From contig VERE01000023.1 in assembly GCA_018882835.1 (NCBI GenBank), forward strand, positions 1-43,901: 43,901 nt of DNA. The letters are read 5' to 3'. Below, one piece after another: positions 25,384 to 33,248 of the stretch. The DNA is from Limnohabitans sp. (GTDB lineage Bacteria; Pseudomonadota; Gammaproteobacteria; Burkholderiales; Burkholderiaceae_C). Below the pieces are notes generated by a model. It did no database searches. It worked only from the letters and a program-made list of their open reading frames with translations, and had not been told where the DNA came from. Numbering within the stretch: the first letter of the stretch is position 1; every line of letters starts with the position of its first letter. A program made the translations under genes and the position numbers.

Positions 25384-26409
25384 ATGAATGTTGCACACCT
25401 TCATGAGGAGCGTCCTGCCACCCTTGAAATGGTGGCCAAGCATGCCCGCGTCTCCCCCAGCACGGTCTCTCGCATCCTCAATGGCACTGCAACGGTCAGC
25501 GAGGAAAAAAAGAAAGCCGTGGAAAGCGCCATTGCGGCGCTCAACTTTCGTCCTAATCCAGTCGCTCAAGGCCTGTCGCGGGGGAAATCCCGCACCATCG
25601 GAATCATCACCCAAGCGATTGACAGCCCCTTTTATGGCGAGGGCCTGAAAGGCATCGAAAGCACCTTGGCCGAAGCGGGCTATGCGCCCCTGTTTGTGAG
25701 CGGACATTGGCGGCCCAGCGATGAGCAAGCCTGCCTCGCCCAACTTATTGCAAGGCGAGTCGATGGTGTGATCGTGCTGACAGGGTCCATGCCCGACAAG
25801 GTGCTGGCCACGCAGGCCAAAAGCTTGCCGCTGGTGGTGACGGGCCGCACCATGAGCGCTCCAGGCCTGCATGCCATGGCCTTTGACAACCACGAGGGTG
25901 CCCGACTTGCAACGCGTCACTTGCTGGAGCTTGGGCATCAAAAAATCGCCTGCATCACTGGCCCCTCCGACCATCCCGATGCCGTGGATCGGTTGCGTGG
26001 TTGTCAGGCAGAGATGAAGGCTGCAGGTTTGAGCCTGCCCAAAGAGCTCATTGTCGAAGGCGATTTTTTAGAGTCAGGGGGCGTCCTGGCTGTCCAAAAG
26101 TTGCTTGCCAGTCGAGCCACTTTCACGGCTATCTTGGCGCTGAATGACCAGTCTGCCTATGGCGCTGCATTGGCCCTCTACCGCAGCGGCTTGCGTGTTC
26201 CCGACGATATTTCTCTGGTGGGGTTTGACGACTTGCGCAGCTCGAGCTTCACGATTCCACCTCTGACGACGGTCAGGCACGCCATCTATGAGATAGGTCA
26301 GCAGGCTGCGTTGGCCGTGGTAGACCTTGTGGAAGGGCGCAAACCGACCCAGCGAGTGCCTGCACCAGAATTGGTGGCGCGCGAGTCCACGCGCAGGTTG
26401 CGCCGTTGA
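25384..26409 (+). CDS. LacI-family transcriptional regulator of the glucan locus
   Basis: A 341-residue LacI-type regulator. Seen: N-terminal helix-turn-helix TLEMVAKHARVSPSTVSRIL (13-32), hinge helix PNPVAQGLSRGK with L64 in the place of the Leu that wedges into the central CG of LacI operators, then a sugar-binding-protein-like effector domain (TIGIITQAIDSPFYGEGLKG, VDGVIVLTG, AMAFDNHEGARLATRHLLELGH, ISLVGFDDL). It sits 12 bases before the ABC importer genes. The operators TGAAAGCGCTTTCA around it are its most likely targets, with release by an imported glucan oligosaccharide or product (inference). No copy of the operator is visible before its own start. Confidence 0.92.
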   Translation: MNVAHLHEERPATLEMVAKHARVSPSTVSRILNGTATVSEEKKKAVESAIAALNFRPNPVAQGLSRGKSRTIGIITQAIDSPFYGEGLKGIESTLAEAGYAPLFVSGHWRPSDEQACLAQLIARRVDGVIVLTGSMPDKVLATQAKSLPLVVTGRTMSAPGLHAMAFDNHEGARLATRHLLELGHQKIACITGPSDHPDAVDRLRGCQAEMKAAGLSLPKELIVEGDFLESGGVLAVQKLLASRATFTAILALNDQSAYGAALALYRSGLRVPDDISLVGFDDLRSSSFTIPPLTTVRHAIYEIGQQAALAVVDLVEGRKPTQRVPAPELVARESTRRLRR

Positions 26410-26421
26410 GCGGGGTGGCCC

Positions 26422-27705
26422 ATGACGTGTTCTTTGACCTTCCCTTCGCGACGCAAAGCGTTGAAAGCGCTTTCAACTTGGGCTGTCAGCACCAGCGTAT
26501 TGGCTTCAACTGATCCCCAGGCGACGACACTTTCAGTGGCCGCATTTCCGGCGGTCGATCAGATCCTGAAAGCCGCGCTCCCACAGTTTCAGAAAAAATT
26601 TCCCCACGTGCGCGTCGAAGTTGTGGGCAGGGAGTTTGCAGATCACCACACAGCCATGACCACGGCCATTGCGACGGGCAGCAAGTTGCCGGACGTCATG
26701 GCCTTGGAGGCGGGATTTCTGGGGCGGTTTGCCATCAGCGGTGCGTTGGAGGATTTATCAAAACCTCCCTTTGATGCGTTGCAATACGAAAAATATTTTG
26801 TGCCCTTCACATTCCAGCAAAACCGGGACTCTCAAGGGAACATCGTGGCCATGCCCACCGACATCGGCATTGGGGCTTTGTTTTATCGGCAAGATTTGTT
26901 GGCACGCGCCGGTATTGCCCCGGCGTCGCTTGGCGCCTCCTGGGAGTCTTTCGTTGAGTCCGGGCGAGAAATTAAAAAAGCGACAGGCGCTTACTTGGTC
27001 ACGCACGCCAGAGACTTGAAGGACATCATCATCCGTTCGAACCTTCAGCCGGGTGAGGGTATCTATTTCAATGACCGAAAAGAAGTCCAGGTCGAATCTG
27101 CCCGGTTTGTGCGGGCCTTTGAATTGGCCAAGCGTGTGCGTGAGTTGCGCCTGGATGCGCGCGTGCAAGCCTGGTCTGCTGAATGGGCAGAATCCTTCAA
27201 ACGCGGCACTGTGGCCACACACATGATGGGCTCCTGGTTTGCCGGGCATTTGGCAAACTGGCTTGCCCCGCAAACTCGGGGTTTGTGGCGTACCAGCGCT
27301 TTGCCGGATGGCGCCCATGCGCCCTGGGGGGGAACTTTTTATGCCATTCCGCGCCGCGCGACGCACAAAGCGATGGCTTGGGAATTGGTGCGCTTCATGA
27401 CACTGAACCCAACGCTACAGTTGGATGCCTTCAAAACGCATGACGCTTTTCCAGCGTTGCTGGAAACCCACCGCGACAGCTATCTTGACCAACCAGTGGC
27501 GTTCCTGGGAGGTCAGGCTGCGCGCGCATTGTGGCGAGATTTGGCTTTGCAAACTCCGGCCATCCCATTGCACAAGCTTGATGCGCTGGCCGATGAAATC
27601 GTCAACACCGAACTGGACAAGGTGCTGGCAGGCAAGAAAAGCACCCCGGCTGCCTTGGCCGACGCGGCACGGATGCTGGGTCAACGGATAAGGCACAGCA
27701 CATGA
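26422..27705 (+). CDS. ABC sugar-binding protein (family 1), Tat-type signal
   Basis: A 427-residue extracellular solute-binding protein of the maltose/multiple-sugar type. Seen: SRRKALKAL, a good twin-arginine motif, followed by a short hydrophobic stretch; then LSVAAFPAVDQILKAALPQF, LPDVMALEAGFLGRF, GIGALFYRQDLLARAGI, SWESFVESGREIKKATG and GTVATHMMGSWFAGHL, all typical. Export by Tat in a folded state is unusual for this class. A perfect 16-base operator palindrome lies inside the signal-peptide codons (26461-26476). GGGGTGG precedes the ATG at short spacing. Its stop overlaps the first permease as ATGA. Likely ligand: beta-1,3-gluco-oligosaccharides. Confidence 0.88.
   Translation: MTCSLTFPSRRKALKALSTWAVSTSVLASTDPQATTLSVAAFPAVDQILKAALPQFQKKFPHVRVEVVGREFADHHTAMTTAIATGSKLPDVMALEAGFLGRFAISGALEDLSKPPFDALQYEKYFVPFTFQQNRDSQGNIVAMPTDIGIGALFYRQDLLARAGIAPASLGASWESFVESGREIKKATGAYLVTHARDLKDIIIRSNLQPGEGIYFNDRKEVQVESARFVRAFELAKRVRELRLDARVQAWSAEWAESFKRGTVATHMMGSWFAGHLANWLAPQTRGLWRTSALPDGAHAPWGGTFYAIPRRATHKAMAWELVRFMTLNPTLQLDAFKTHDAFPALLETHRDSYLDQPVAFLGGQAARALWRDLALQTPAIPLHKLDALADEIVNTELDKVLAGKKSTPAALADAARMLGQRIRHST
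26461..26476. promoter_or_regulatory. intragenic LacI-family operator
   Basis: TTGAAAGCGCTTTCAA is a perfect 16-base palindrome and the longest of the set. It lies at codons 14-19 of the ABC binding-protein gene, inside the twin-arginine signal region. Control would have to work as a roadblock, by looping with other sites, or from a promoter near the lacI end. Confidence 0.75.
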
Positions 27706-28598
27706 AGCCCTTGATCAAGCTTCGCTGGGCGCCGTATTTCTTCCTGGCCCCTTTCATGTTGCTGTTCTTCGTGTTCGGCCTGTTCCCCCTGGGCTTTTCC
27801 CTGGTATTGGCATTCCAATCATGGGATCCAGTGCAAGGCCTGGCGTCCATGACCTTTGTGGGCCTGAAAAATTTTGTCTTTCTCTGGGGAGACGATTGGT
27901 TCTGGAAATCGCTCTACAACACTTTGTGGCTTGCAGTGGTGTCAGGCTTGCCGCAACACCTGGTGGCCATTCCCTTGGCTTGTTTCATTCATAACCGACT
28001 GGGCCGCTGGCGCAATGCCGTGGTGGGCGTTTATTTCATGCCTTACATCACTTCTACAGTGGCTATGGCGATTTTGTTTTCAGCGCTGTTTTCAACTGAC
28101 TACGGCGTCATCAATACAGTGCTGCGGTTTTTCCTGCCAACCCAGGGGATTGACTGGCTAGGTGACCCGGACAACATCAAGCCCGCCATCGCCTTGATGG
28201 TGTTTTGGCGTTATGTGGGATTCAACACAGTGTTGTATTTGGCCGCCCTGCAAGCCATTCCAAAGGAGACCTACGAGGCTGCAACCCTGGATGGCGCTTC
28301 ATCCCGGCAACAGTTTTTCTTCATTACCTTGCCGTTGCTCAAGCCCATGATGCTTTTCTCCATCACGCTTTCGGTCATCGGCGGGTTACAACTCTTTGAG
28401 GAGCCGTTTGTCTTGACCGGGGGTCGCGGTGGCTCGGATCAGGCCGGTATGACCACCGCCATTTACATGTTCAGAACAGCCTTCGAGTTCAGTGATTTTG
28501 GGACCGCCAGCGCCATTTCCTGGTCTTTGTTTCTGATGGTTGCCTTACTGACCTGGGCGACGCACCGATTGTTTCGCAGCAAAAGGGATGGATCATGA
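27702..28598 (+). CDS. ABC sugar transporter permease, MalF-type
   Basis: A 298-residue inner-membrane permease with six membrane segments. Seen: PYFFLAPFMLLFFVFGLFP in the first segment, SWDPVQGLASMTFVGLKNF in the periplasmic loop, and the EAA loop ETYEAATLDGASSRQQFFFI with ITLPLLKPMM, where the ATPase docks. Overlaps by ATGA with the binding-protein gene upstream and with the second permease downstream, so the three form one translationally coupled importer. Confidence 0.92.
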   Translation: MKPLIKLRWAPYFFLAPFMLLFFVFGLFPLGFSLVLAFQSWDPVQGLASMTFVGLKNFVFLWGDDWFWKSLYNTLWLAVVSGLPQHLVAIPLACFIHNRLGRWRNAVVGVYFMPYITSTVAMAILFSALFSTDYGVINTVLRFFLPTQGIDWLGDPDNIKPAIALMVFWRYVGFNTVLYLAALQAIPKETYEAATLDGASSRQQFFFITLPLLKPMMLFSITLSVIGGLQLFEEPFVLTGGRGGSDQAGMTTAIYMFRTAFEFSDFGTASAISWSLFLMVALLTWATHRLFRSKRDGS

Positions 28599-29440
28599 GC
28601 ACAGGCACGTCAGTGGGATTGCAAACCATGTCACGGGCTTCTGCGTGGGCATTGGTGGCATTGGGGGCCCTGATCATGCTGGCGCCTTTTTACATGATGT
28701 TCGTATTTGCGACCCACCCAAGAGAAGAGATTTTTCAAGTGCCGCCCCCGCTGTTGTTTGGCACGGACTTCATGAGCAACATGGGCATCTTGTTAAAACG
28801 CATTCCTTTTTGGACCAATCTGGCCTGGAGTTTCTATGTGGCCATTGCGTTCACGTTGTGCTCTTTGCTTTTTTGCTCCATGGGCGGCTATGCCTTTGCG
28901 ATCTATGAGTTCCCGCTGAAAAAGCAACTGTTTGCATTGGTCATGGGCACTCTGCTGATTCCTCCCTTCTTGGGGATGATTCCCAACTTCATGGTCATGG
29001 ATTTTCTGGGGTGGATTGATCGGCCCATCGCACTTTATTTGCCGGGTGCTGCGGGGGCGTTTGGCATCTTCATGGTTCGGCAATATGTTTTGTCCTCGGT
29101 GCCGCGCGAATTGATCGAGGCGGCGCGCATGGATGGGTGCGGCGAGTTTCGGATTTACTGGACCATCGTTTTACCGCTGCTTGGCCCCGCCCTGGGAACC
29201 CTGGCTTTGATTTCATTCATCAGCTCTTGGAATAACTTTATTTCGCCTTTGGTGGTCATGCGCTCGCTCGAGATGTACACCTTGCCGTTGGCGTTGCGCA
29301 GCATGCAAAACCCGGTGAACACCGAATGGGGAGCCATCATGGCGGGCTCTGCCATCGCGGCGCTGCCGTTGTTGGTCCTTTTTGCCTTGACATCACGCCG
29401 CCTGATTGATGGTTTGGTGTCTGGCGCTGTCAGAGGTTGA
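28595..29440 (+). CDS. ABC sugar transporter permease, MalG-type
   Basis: A 281-residue inner-membrane permease of the carbohydrate ABC family, partner of the preceding gene. Seen: LGALIMLAPFYMMFVFATHP at the N-terminus, FALVMGTLLIPPFLGMIPNF in the middle, and the EAA loop RELIEAARMDGCGEFRIYWT with IVLPLLGPALGTLAL. The C-terminus SRRLIDGLVSGAVRG is typical for MalG relatives. The next gene starts 75 bases later across an operator site. Confidence 0.92.
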   Translation: MSTGTSVGLQTMSRASAWALVALGALIMLAPFYMMFVFATHPREEIFQVPPPLLFGTDFMSNMGILLKRIPFWTNLAWSFYVAIAFTLCSLLFCSMGGYAFAIYEFPLKKQLFALVMGTLLIPPFLGMIPNFMVMDFLGWIDRPIALYLPGAAGAFGIFMVRQYVLSSVPRELIEAARMDGCGEFRIYWTIVLPLLGPALGTLALISFISSWNNFISPLVVMRSLEMYTLPLALRSMQNPVNTEWGAIMAGSAIAALPLLVLFALTSRRLIDGLVSGAVRG

Positions 29441-29477
29441 TTTTTTTCAGATGCACTCATTTTGATTCAATTTATGC

Positions 29478-29491
29478 TGAAAACGCTTTCA
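29478..29491. promoter_or_regulatory. LacI-family operator before the GH1 gene
   Basis: TGAAAACGCTTTCA differs by one base from the perfect palindrome found three times upstream. It lies between the permease stop at 29440 and the ATG at 29516, and supports that ATG as the GH1 start over the upstream in-frame TTG (29462) and ATG (29474), which would place the site inside the gene. Confidence 0.7.
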
Positions 29492-29515
29492 ATACCACCG
29501 AGCCCTGACCATGCC

Positions 29516-30850
29516 ATGGGCCTGGACGATGCAGCTGACTTGCAGCGCTCATCCTTCCCTAGCACCTTTGCGTGGGGCGTATCCACCGCATCCTTTCAGA
29601 TTGAGGGGGCAGCCAGGGAGGATGGCAGGGGGCCTTCCGTTTGGGACACCTTTTGTGCGACACCTGGCAACATCGCCGATGGCAGTGATGGCAGCGTGGC
29701 ATGTGACCACTACCATCGTTATGTTGAAGACTTGGACTTGCTCACGCAGTTAGGGGTGACCTCTTATCGGTTTTCGATGGCATGGTCCCGTGTTCAGCCC
29801 AATGGGGAGGGCGATTGGAATGAGCCTGGATTTGCCTTTTACGACCGGCTACTCACCGGACTCGCAGAAAGGGGCATAGAGGCACACCTCACATTGAACC
29901 ATTGGGACTTGCCACAAGCCTTGCAAGACAAAGGCGGTTGGCTGAACCCAGAAATCATCCAGCGTTTTTGTGACTATGCTTGCGAAGTAGGAAGGCGCTT
30001 TGGCCATCGCCTTGCTTCTTTGGCCACGCACAATGAACCGTGGGTGGTTGCCATGCTGGGCCATGACTCGGGTATCTTTGCGCCGGGTTTGAAAGACCGT
30101 GCGGTGGCCATGCAAGTGGCCCATCATTTGCTGGTCAGCCATGGCGTCGCCTTGCAGGCACTTCGTGCGCAAGGATTGCAAACACGACTGGGCATCGTGC
30201 TTAACCTCTCGCCTTTTCATGCAGCCACTGAATCGCTGACCGACCAGCACAAAACACATCTCGAGGATGGCATGCTGGTGCGTTGGTACCTGGATGCTTT
30301 GCTGCGAGGCCACTATCCCGAGGATGTTTGGCAACATCTTGGCGACGATGTGCCCAAGGTCAACCCCGGTGACTTAACGACGATTCAGCAGCCGCTTGAT
30401 TTTTTGGGGGTGAACTACTACACCCGCAGCGTTGTCAGCGCGGGTGCACCCTGGTCCGCGAAAGACCTGGGCCTGCCGGTCACCGACATGGAATGGGAAA
30501 TTTATCCCCAGGGCTTGACGGAGTTGCTGGTGCGCTTGGACCGGGATTACGACATGCCACCTATTTTCATCACTGAGAACGGGGCGGCTTTCAAAGACAA
30601 AGTCGAAAACGGACAGGTCAATGATTTAGAGCGTGTGGCTTACCTGCAATCACATATCAAGGCAGTTGCCGCTGCGAGGCAAGCGGGCGTCAATGTGCAA
30701 GCCTATTTTGTCTGGAGCTTGCTGGACAATTTCGAGTGGGCCAGTGGCTATGCCAAGCGCTTTGGCATAGTGCATATTGACTATCAAACGCTAAAGCGCA
30801 CGCCCAAGCAAAGCGCCCTTTGGTACGGCCAATTTTTGAGAGGCCGCTGA
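29516..30850 (+). CDS. GH1 beta-glucosidase
   Basis: A 444-residue cytoplasmic glycoside hydrolase family 1 enzyme that releases glucose from beta-gluco-oligosaccharides with retention. Seen: FAWGVSTASFQIEGAAREDG (GH1 N-terminal signature), YRFSMAWSRVQP, ATHNEPWV with acid/base E174, ITENGAAF with nucleophile E354, and SLLDNFEWASGYAKRFGI near the end, which binds the sugar. No signal peptide. The start is uncertain (29516 preferred; TTG 29462 or ATG 29474 possible). It begins a tightly packed run of genes to 38004 and would complete the breakdown of imported laminari-oligosaccharides. Confidence 0.93.
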   Translation: MGLDDAADLQRSSFPSTFAWGVSTASFQIEGAAREDGRGPSVWDTFCATPGNIADGSDGSVACDHYHRYVEDLDLLTQLGVTSYRFSMAWSRVQPNGEGDWNEPGFAFYDRLLTGLAERGIEAHLTLNHWDLPQALQDKGGWLNPEIIQRFCDYACEVGRRFGHRLASLATHNEPWVVAMLGHDSGIFAPGLKDRAVAMQVAHHLLVSHGVALQALRAQGLQTRLGIVLNLSPFHAATESLTDQHKTHLEDGMLVRWYLDALLRGHYPEDVWQHLGDDVPKVNPGDLTTIQQPLDFLGVNYYTRSVVSAGAPWSAKDLGLPVTDMEWEIYPQGLTELLVRLDRDYDMPPIFITENGAAFKDKVENGQVNDLERVAYLQSHIKAVAAARQAGVNVQAYFVWSLLDNFEWASGYAKRFGIVHIDYQTLKRTPKQSALWYGQFLRGR

Positions 30851-30853
30851 GCC

Positions 30854-31936
30854 ATGGGACAACTGTCACTCAAGGGCGTGGTCAAGCGGTTTAATAACCA
30901 GACTGTATTGCATGGCTTGGATTTGGACATTCATGAGGGTGAATTCCTGGTGTTTGTCGGGCCCTCCGGCTGCGGTAAATCGACCCTGCTGAGAATCATC
31001 GCCGGGCTTGAAGATTTGAGCGCAGGGGAGATTTTGTTAAACGGGCAGCCCTTGCATGATCAACCCCCGGCGGAGCGCGGCACGGCCATGGTTTTTCAGA
31101 ACTATGCGCTCTATCCCCACATGACCGTCGCCGACAACATGGGTTTCGCCTTGCGCATGGCGGGCGTGCCCAAAGCCAAGATTCGCGCGCAAGTCCTTCA
31201 GGCTGCCAAGTCATTGCAGCTTGAAAATTTGCTCGAGCGCTTTCCCAAAGAGCTGTCTGGCGGGCAGCGTCAGCGGGTGGCCATTGGTCGCGCAATTGTC
31301 CGCAACCCCCAACTGTTCTTGTTCGACGAGCCTCTTTCCAATCTCGATGCGGCACTGCGCGTGCAAATGCGCATTGAAATCACCCGCCTGCATCAGAGTT
31401 TGAAAAGTACCATGATTTATGTCACCCACGATCAGGTCGAGGCGATGACCATGGGGCAGCGCATCGCGCTTTTCAATGGCGGAAAAATTGAGCAGGTGGG
31501 CGAGCCTTTGACGTTGTACAACGAGCCTCAGAACGAATTTGTAGCAGCGTTCATGGGAACCCCTCGCATCAACTTTTTGCCAGCGCAGGTGGACGCTGCC
31601 TCAAGGGCTTTGTACATACAGGGCCAGCCCATACCTTCGATGCTTGGCGAGGATTGGCCCTGGTCGAAAGCCGCCGCCGCTGTGAAGATTGGCGTTCGCC
31701 CCGAACACTGGACGCTGGGCAAACCTGGGCAAGGCTTGCCGGGCAAATTGGCCATGCTCGAGCACATGGGCGATGCGCGTTATTTGCATATCCAACTGTC
31801 GGGCGCATCCGAGTTGACGTGCATGAAATGGAGCGATTCATCGCGGCATTTCGATCAAGGCGAGAGCCTCTGGTTGTTGCCAGATTTTCAGCGCGCCATC
31901 TGGTTCGATGCTTCACAAAACAGGTTACCACTATGA
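30854..31936 (+). CDS. ABC sugar transporter ATPase, MalK/UgpC-type
   Basis: A 360-residue ATPase that powers the preceding permeases. Seen: Walker A GPSGCGKST (36-44), signature LSGGQRQRVAIGRAI (from 134), Walker B LFLFDEPLSNLDAAL (D158, E159), H-loop H192 in YVTHDQVEAM, and a C-terminal regulatory (TOBE-like) domain with MGTPRINFLPAQ and IGVRPEHWTLG, as in MalK. It starts three bases after the GH1 stop and overlaps the porin gene by ATGA. Its separation from the permease genes by GH1 shows the whole set is one unit. Confidence 0.94.
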   Translation: MGQLSLKGVVKRFNNQTVLHGLDLDIHEGEFLVFVGPSGCGKSTLLRIIAGLEDLSAGEILLNGQPLHDQPPAERGTAMVFQNYALYPHMTVADNMGFALRMAGVPKAKIRAQVLQAAKSLQLENLLERFPKELSGGQRQRVAIGRAIVRNPQLFLFDEPLSNLDAALRVQMRIEITRLHQSLKSTMIYVTHDQVEAMTMGQRIALFNGGKIEQVGEPLTLYNEPQNEFVAAFMGTPRINFLPAQVDAASRALYIQGQPIPSMLGEDWPWSKAAAAVKIGVRPEHWTLGKPGQGLPGKLAMLEHMGDARYLHIQLSGASELTCMKWSDSSRHFDQGESLWLLPDFQRAIWFDASQNRLPL

Positions 31937-33231
31937 GTACAACATTCAAGAGCGTCAAGGTGCTGCTTGCTGCGATCGGCCTCGGCACCGCTGTTTTTTC
32001 AGCAGATGCCATTGACCTCGGTCCCTTTCAGCTAACCGGCTTTGCAAAAGCCGAAATAGGCAAGGTCAATAACAAATGCGCCGACTGTCAGCTTTACCCA
32101 CTCGAGGGGAAAGAGCGGAGTTGGGCGGACACGCTGATCCCTGGTGCCGCCTATGGCCCCGCATCCACCCATGTCACCTTGTTCCAACCCTTTCTTGGCT
32201 TCAAGCATGACCTTGGGCAAGGCCTGCGCTTTTCTGCGCTGTTGAGCCAGCGCTGGCGGGACGGCAAAGAGGACATCCCAGGCTTTTGGTATGAGAAAAA
32301 TTTCGGGGTGAGTCATGAGGGCTATGGCGCATTGCGTTACGGCGCCATGACCACACGTGGCTGGAGTTTGGCAGACTATCCCTATGGCACCAACCTGAAT
32401 GTGGCAGATGCGTGGGGTTCAAGCGGCGCTGGCTACGGCCTGCTCCAACATGCCGTTCGTTACATCAGTCCCAAATTGGATGTTGCAGATGGCGATTTGG
32501 TCCTGGAAGTCAGTCGTGATCAGGGCGACAAGAATTTCACGATTCACCGGGGTCGGTTCACGGAGCTCTATGCACAGTATGTCCGGGGCGATTGGGTGTT
32601 GGACTTTGTCGCACAGCGAAGCCGCAATGGACAGCCACAAAGTTGGTCCCATGGCCCCTTTATTGGCTTGACACCTTTCCCCGCGGATGACGCGAAGTTG
32701 AAAGAAGCCAGCCAAGGCATCACGATGCTGATGGGGCGCTACCAATATGACAACCAACTCGAATTGAGCGGCGGCATCCGCCTGAACCGATGGAGTGGCG
32801 CACCGGCCATTGTCACATCGACCGTCAATGGCGTGAGCCTTTGGAATTCCATGTTCAACGTCAACTGGGGAGCCACGGTCAACGGCGTGGCAAACCCCGG
32901 GTATCCCGCCCGCAGTACGGACTTGCTCATGGGAGGGCGATACCGCATGGACGACTGGACAGCCTCCCTGGGACTGGTGCATCTCGGTTCGGCAAGCACT
33001 GAAAACCCTGCAGAGAGAGGACAAAGCAATGCGGCATGGATCCGCTCGGCAGGACTGAGCTATATGGTTCAGCCGGGATTTTCAATCTATTCCTATGTTG
33101 GCATGGTCGAGTTCAAAAAGCTTGGCTTGTCGCCCATGTCCATGCCCGGCAATGCAGCATTTACCAATGTGGATTCACGCGTGACACGCACCGGGTATTG
33201 GGGTGGTGTTGGTGTGGTTTACGTCTTTTGA
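31933..33231 (+). CDS. outer-membrane porin, candidate glucan-oligosaccharide channel
   Basis: A 432-residue beta-barrel protein. The frame is open far upstream, but ATG 31933 is chosen: it overlaps the ATPase stop as ATGA and starts a signal peptide (VLLAAIGLGTAVFSADA). Seen: alternating-residue strands such as FQLTGFAKAEIGKV, RGDWVLDFVAQRSR and LELSGGIRLNRW, and a C-terminal GVGVVYVF ending in Phe, the outer-membrane sorting signal. Two cysteines sit in NNKCADCQLYP near the N-terminus, possibly a disulfide. Not a clear LamB; by context it likely lets laminari-oligosaccharides into the periplasm. Confidence 0.8.
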   Translation: MSTTFKSVKVLLAAIGLGTAVFSADAIDLGPFQLTGFAKAEIGKVNNKCADCQLYPLEGKERSWADTLIPGAAYGPASTHVTLFQPFLGFKHDLGQGLRFSALLSQRWRDGKEDIPGFWYEKNFGVSHEGYGALRYGAMTTRGWSLADYPYGTNLNVADAWGSSGAGYGLLQHAVRYISPKLDVADGDLVLEVSRDQGDKNFTIHRGRFTELYAQYVRGDWVLDFVAQRSRNGQPQSWSHGPFIGLTPFPADDAKLKEASQGITMLMGRYQYDNQLELSGGIRLNRWSGAPAIVTSTVNGVSLWNSMFNVNWGATVNGVANPGYPARSTDLLMGGRYRMDDWTASLGLVHLGSASTENPAERGQSNAAWIRSAGLSYMVQPGFSIYSYVGMVEFKKLGLSPMSMPGNAAFTNVDSRVTRTGYWGGVGVVYVF

Positions 33232-33248
33232 ATTCCCAAGGAGCATGA

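Noticed and set aside
31654..31932. Upstream extension of the porin frame
   Set aside because: It overlaps the ATPase gene and would bury the signal peptide; ATG 31933 with ATGA overlap is far better.
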